DNA from: Eremophila alpestris peregrina
Taxonomy: Eukaryota; Chordata; Aves; Passeriformes; Alaudidae
NCBI GenBank assembly: GCA_009792885.1
Contig: WMCF01000025.1
Span: forward strand, 11,670,782 to 11,734,781
Reading direction: 5' to 3'
Length of the DNA: 64,000 nt
The notes under the pieces were generated by a model. The model worked only from the letters and a program-made list of their open reading frames with translations. It was not told the origin of the DNA and did no database searches. Positions 62,901-64,000 of the stretch are shown here, piece by piece. Positions within the stretch are counted from its first letter, which is position 1, and each line of letters opens with the position of its first letter. The position numbers and the translations under genes are program-made.

Positions 62901-63372
62901 AAATAATTGAAGAATACAACATTTATGAAGGAGAAGCTGAACAGAAAAAATAATTAAAATTGAATTTTCTGCCTACTACAGTACTAAGGAACTCAAAAAT
63001 CAGCTGTTCTTTTTTTTCAGGAGCATTACTTGTATAAATGAAAGGAATATTTAATTTTCCAGTTTTGGATCACTTTAGGAGCTGAAGAGTTCAGGTCTGA
63101 AGCAGTGTCATGGAAATTACTGAAGCCCCCCCAAAATGCACCATCATTCCTAATCTATGTTTTAACATGTGGTGCATAGTGCTAAGAAAAGGGAAGCAAT
63201 GATTAATCCCTTTAATACATCGTTGGCCAGTAGAATATAGAGATTAAAGCATAAAGTGTCTGATTTTAGCTAGAGACAGGAGAAAAAGAAAGTCACCATG
63301 CATAGTTCTGACTTACCTATCTGGATTGTCAGCAGCACAGACAGAATCAATTAGTCCTACATCGAGTGTACC
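50797..63372 (-). CDS. MYO10: MYO10 (unconventional myosin X), C-terminal 731 residues across 12 coding exons
   Basis: Myosin X is an actin-based motor that moves to filopodia tips. Its tail has PH domains that bind phosphoinositides, then MyTH4 and FERM domains that bind microtubules and cargo such as integrins and DCC. The twelve minus-strand exons listed separately splice in perfect phase to 2196 nt, including the stop. In order they give the C-terminal half of a PH domain (residues 1-60 of the visible segment), a complete PH domain (about 67-170), MyTH4 (about 215-370) and FERM (about 375-715), ending in a Ser-rich tail. Residues match mammalian myosin X almost throughout, as remembered. 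The motor, IQ motifs, coiled coil and first PH parts lie beyond the right edge. All visible junctions are GT-AG. Confidence 0.97.
50908..51140 (-). other. MYO10: MYO10 last intron
   Basis: A 233-bp intron with donor GTAAGA and acceptor TTGGCAG. No other content was seen. Confidence 0.9.
51141..51332 (-). CDS. MYO10: MYO10 exon: FERM F3 lobe
   Basis: 192 nt, phase 0 at both ends, acceptor TTCTCTAG, donor GTAAGA. It reads CKEGGFPQELWLGVSADAVS, VYKRGEGRPLEVFQYEHIL, SFGAPLANTYKIVVDERELL, FETSE. This is the PTB-like F3 lobe, which in myosin X contributes to cargo binding. Confidence 0.98.
51698..52150 (-). CDS. MYO10: MYO10 exon: FERM F2 lobe to start of F3 (largest exon here)
   Basis: 453 nt (151 codons, phase 0 at both ends), acceptor TTGACAG, donor GTAAGA. 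It reads AHEAVIKGHYPAPEETLQVL, AALRLQYLQGDYTVHTTVPE and onward through EKRRASFLEGTLRRSFRSGS, EEDQMLDMWVKEEISASRT to AMAKYMALIKEWPGYGSTLF, DVE. It forms most of the helical F2 lobe. A basic Ser-rich insert (RRASFLEGTLRRSFRSGS) has RRxS-like sequences that could be kinase sites; that is inference. Confidence 0.98.
52151..54594 (-). other. MYO10: MYO10 intron between the F1-F2 and F2 exons
   Basis: 2.4 kb of ordinary AT-rich intron with no recognised repeat and no supported ORF. The shorter introns 51333-51697, 54716-55484 and 55622-56172 likewise show nothing. Confidence 0.8.
54595..54715 (-). CDS. MYO10: MYO10 exon: FERM F1-F2 junction
   Basis: 121 nt, acceptor AATGCAG, donor GTAAAG. It reads (K)LAATAEAGEMHWKFYFKLYC, FLDTENVPKDSVEFAFMFEQ. 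The W-K-F-Y-F-K-L-Y-C-F-L-D run is typical of MyTH4-FERM myosins. The AEAGEMH portion differs modestly from the mammalian sequence I recall. Confidence 0.96.
55485..55621 (-). CDS. MYO10: MYO10 exon: FERM F1 lobe
   Basis: 137 nt, acceptor TTCATTAG, donor GTGAGT. It reads VVEKLIRGLAMEDSRNMFAL, FEYNGTTDKAIESRTIVADV, LAKFE plus two bases of Lys. It corresponds to the rest of the ubiquitin-like F1 lobe. Confidence 0.97.
56173..56380 (-). CDS. MYO10: MYO10 exon: end of MyTH4 and start of FERM F1
   Basis: 208 nt, acceptor TCTCACAG, donor GTGAGA. It reads (R)VRDQFPGTEMEKYALFTYE, SLKKTKCREFVPSRDEIEAL, IGRQEMTSTVYCHGGGSCKI, TINSHTTAGE. It covers the MyTH4-FERM junction, and the CKITINSHTTAGE segment starts the ubiquitin-like F1 lobe. 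Confidence 0.97.
57099..57396 (-). CDS. MYO10: MYO10 exon: core of MyTH4
   Basis: 298 nt, acceptor TTTGTAG, donor GTGAGA. It reads (L)LKDKGYTTLQDEAIKIFNSL, QQLESMSDPIPIIQGILQT, GHDLRPLRDELYCQLIKQT, NKVPNPGSVGNLYSWQILT, CMSCTFLPSRSILKYLKFHL, K. The RDELYCQLIKQT and SWQIL motifs define the MyTH4 fold. Confidence 0.97.
58372..58495 (-). CDS. MYO10: MYO10 exon: start of MyTH4
   Basis: 124 nt, acceptor CCAATAG, donor GTAAGT. It reads ENCLNADVVEQIYKRNPIL, RYTHHPLHSPLLPLPYGD, INLN plus one base of Leu. The RYTHHPLHSPLLPLPYG stretch is the characteristic entry into the MyTH4 domain of myosin X. Confidence 0.96.
59797..59954 (-). CDS. MYO10: MYO10 exon: C-terminal half of the PH domain and linker
   Basis: 158 nt, acceptor GTGCCAG, donor GTAGGC. 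It reads (G)YWNVTVYGRKHCYRLYTKLL, NEATRWSSAIQNVIDTKAP, IDTPTQQLIQDIK. The W in ATRWSSAIQNV is the conserved Trp of the PH C-terminal helix. It ends on a codon boundary. Confidence 0.96.
61008..61202 (-). CDS. MYO10: MYO10 exon: N-terminal half of the next PH domain
   Basis: 195 nt, acceptor TTAACAG, donor GTAATT. It reads GWLHKEVKNNPKMSSLKLKK, RWFVLTHNSLDYYKSSEKN, ALKLGTLVLNSLCSVVPPD, EKIFKET. The basic KLKKRW between the first two strands is the phosphoinositide-binding loop region of PH domains. Confidence 0.97.
61652..61794 (-). CDS. MYO10: MYO10 exon: C-terminal helix of the split PH domain
   Basis: 143 nt, acceptor TTCATAG, donor GTAAGA. It reads (R)PNSFVIITANRVLHCNAD, TPEEMHHWITLLQRSKGD, TRVEGQEFIVR. 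EEMHHWITLLQ is the typical PH C-terminal helix with its conserved Trp. The last base starts the Gly codon finished in the next exon. Confidence 0.96.
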
Positions 63373-64000
63373 CTATAAACAAATATGCAATCAGAAAATG
63401 AGGAAGACATTCACTATTACATTACTCACAGTAGTCTTCTGAGAGACAGGAGAAAGAAGCAGCAGCTTTGATCAAGCAAAATGAACTGCAGGTTTGGGCA
63501 TCAGTTTCTCTTAACCATTAAAACGGCTGAGAGGGAAACTAAGAGACTTGGATGAATAGATCCAGTAAAAGATTATTTGTAGTTAGGATGGAGGCAGCTC
63601 AAAAACTACTCTTTTCTATGCTTCCAAACATGTTTGAGTTTTTCACTAAAAACTGCCATCCCAATATAAATGGCATCATCTAAAACAAACTTCTAAAGCC
63701 ATTAAGCAGAAGTTTTCATTTTCCTTTGGTTGATATTAGGTTCCAAATGTGTTCTGTTAATTACCAATGTATGCTGTACAGAATGATAAATGCAGGATCA
63801 GAGAAATCTCAAATCTTTAACTCCTGGGTTTTTAATTTACTCATTAACAGTATATTTGCAAAATTTCGAAATCAAGCATACACTGTGATGTGACAGGGAA
63901 GTGGACCAGAAAAAGCCACCTCCAAAACCAGCAGTCATTTTTCATCAAGGTGAATGATGGGAGAGGAATCAGAAGTCACACTCTCTCCTTGCACAGCTAC
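61795..64000 (-). other. MYO10: MYO10 introns at the right edge
   Basis: The intron 61795-63316 and the partial intron 63373-64000. No further MYO10 exon, repeat family or regulatory site was recognised; the next upstream exon lies beyond the window. Confidence 0.7.
63317..63372 (-). CDS. MYO10: MYO10 exon (first in window): end part of split PH domain
   Basis: A 56-nt exon, acceptor TTTATAG, donor GTAAGT. It reads GTLDVGLIDSVCAADNPD plus two bases of Arg. In mammalian myosin X this region belongs to the C-terminal part of PH1, which is split by an inserted PH2. No earlier exon was recognised between here and the right edge. Confidence 0.92.

Noticed and set aside
63373..64000. A further MYO10 exon at the right edge
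   Set aside because: No translation resembled the expected upstream PH sequence with splice sites.

Overview
The window is vertebrate nuclear DNA, almost certainly from a bird. The evidence is long introns with GT-AG splice sites, numerous CR1 LINE fragments of different ages, avian-type retroviral LTRs without internal genes, one strong CpG island, and exons that translate into two recognisable animal genes. I saw no prokaryotic features, CRISPR array, tRNA or rRNA. All identifications come from reading and translating the sequence against remembered family features; no database search was possible.

Layout. Both recognisable genes lie on the minus strand, in the order known for the mammalian RETREG1-MYO10 neighbourhood. 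RETREG1 (FAM134B, an ER-phagy receptor) occupies the left half. Its exon 1 and CpG-island promoter are at about 35.4-36.5 kb, exon 2 at 22.3 kb, and a 27-nt exon 3 at 20.6 kb. Exon 3 appears to use a GC splice donor. Exons 4 onward were not found, so positions 1-20.5 kb are most likely the large intron 3. That intron contains a small isolated CpG-rich patch at 3.3-3.7 kb that could be an alternative promoter.

From 37.0 to about 49.6 kb is intergenic DNA crowded with repeats: CR1 copies at 36.5-37.0, 39.6-40.2, 40.6-41.4, 43.9-45.8 and 47.6-48.0 kb, and LTRs at 41.6-42.6 and about 45.8-46.9 kb. From about 49.6 kb to the right edge lies the 3' part of MYO10 (unconventional myosin X). Twelve consecutive coding exons were placed base by base. 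They encode the last 731 residues: the end of a split PH domain, a second complete PH domain, the MyTH4 domain and the FERM domain, to the stop codon at 50797-50799.

The two genes are neighbours and are not known to share a pathway. RETREG1 shapes and delivers ER membrane to autophagy; myosin X drives filopodia and carries cargo through MyTH4-FERM. I found no new biological system. The points most worth a second look are the GC-donor microexon, the possible alternative RETREG1 promoter, the CR1 insertion and GGGGCC hexanucleotide tract just upstream of the RETREG1 start codon, and a 104-bp insertion with an 11-bp flanking duplication inside a CR1 that also looks internally deleted.
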